Shown: in pieces, positions 63,620-64,000 of the stretch | Position numbering within the stretch: position 1 is the stretch's first letter | How the letters are laid out: every line of letters begins with the position of its first letter | Assembly (NCBI GenBank): GCA_947579605.1 | Contig: OX388320.1 | Location: 744,001-808,000 of the forward strand | DNA from: Athripsodes cinereus | Lineage: Eukaryota > Arthropoda > Insecta > Trichoptera > Leptoceridae | Length of the DNA stretch: 64,000 nt | Direction of reading: 5' to 3' | Translations under genes and position numbers: made by a program | Notes under the pieces: generated by a model | Databases searched by the model: none | The model's input: only the letters and a program-made list of their open reading frames with translations | What the model was told of the DNA's origin: nothing

Positions 63620-63760
63620 ATATTTATTTATTTATTTATTTCTATCATCAACGGCATTTAGCCTTTTACATTAGTAGGTCTAAACATATTATACAATAAT
63701 CAATCAATACAATAAAGCAAACAAAAAAACAACAAAATAAGATTAAACCTTAATTAATCA
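63620..63760 (-). repeat. LINE 3' tail, 'AAAGGCTCACGCCGT' family (diverged)
   Basis: TATTTATTTATTTATTTCTA, then CAACGGCATTTAGCCTTTTA; the minus strand gives TAAAAGGCTAAATGCCGTTG and an AAATA tail. Confidence 0.55.
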
Positions 63761-64000
63761 ATAAAACACTAAAAATATTGGCGCATTCAAATATTTAACC
63801 AATATCAACTTCAAACAAACATAATACAATTGTATAGGCATTCATGGGGATACATACTATGGTGCGCAAACGCTACAAAAATATAAATTAATATCTAGGC
63901 ACATTTATAAGATGTATATTGACAAACTTATTATTTTTTAGTGATTAATAATTACATTAAATTAAAAAAATGGAATTTCAGGTGAAAGTAATTGTTTAAA
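63761..64000. other. AT-rich end of window
   Basis: Nothing recognised. Confidence 0.45.

Overview
This window is nuclear DNA from an animal, most likely an insect. It is strongly AT-rich, lacks compact bacterial-style genes, and is full of eukaryotic retrotransposons (BEL/Pao, R1-like, CR1/L2-like, RTE-like) plus Helitron and MITE-type DNA elements. The R1-like element and the RTE-type 3' ends point to an arthropod; the order cannot be fixed from sequence alone. I recognise no host protein-coding gene, rRNA or tRNA gene. One 113-codon open frame (28136-28477, minus) has protein-like composition that I cannot assign.

Layout. 0-7 kb: AT-rich intergenic DNA with decayed LINE pieces (158-292 and 674-955, minus; 5506-5715, plus) and LINE 3' tails. 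7.6-9.1 kb: a SINE-like repeat, a Harbinger-type MITE with TTA duplication (7891-8553), a second SINE-like copy and a LINE tail. 9154-15780: a complete BEL/Pao LTR retrotransposon with two 330-bp LTRs that I read as identical, a GTGTC target duplication, primer-binding site, polypurine tract and one uninterrupted 1694-codon polyprotein. 16-35 kb: many short LINE ends, two copies of a tRNA-like SINE, a minisatellite and several foldback repeats. 35.99-39.95 kb (minus): a 5'-truncated R1-clade LINE with an ORF1 fragment and an intact ORF2. 41-43 kb: two striking inverted-repeat elements. 45.0-48.4 kb: a LINE with an intact 1008-codon endonuclease/reverse transcriptase ORF. 48.5-49.06 kb: a palindrome interrupted by a Helitron. 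53.7-54.2 kb: an RTE-type LINE end on the minus strand. 55.1-57.0 kb: a 5'-truncated LINE with an intact reverse transcriptase. 57-64 kb: more LINE ends in AT-rich DNA.

How the parts relate. The autonomous-looking elements (BEL polyprotein; the ORF2 at 45.0 kb; the R1-like ORF2) could supply enzymes, while short SINE-like copies end in the same 3' sequence as the RTE-type LINE and probably borrow its machinery. Several LINE families here end in a stem-loop followed by A-rich or short-repeat tails, and two families have a second, diverged copy in the window in which the stem is kept. The most unusual structural theme is a set of inverted repeats at 24.2, 34.7, 42.3 and 48.6 kb whose centres carry a hammerhead-ribozyme-like arrangement (CTGATGA-like box, hairpin, GAAA-like box), as described for the pseudo-LTRs of Penelope-like elements.
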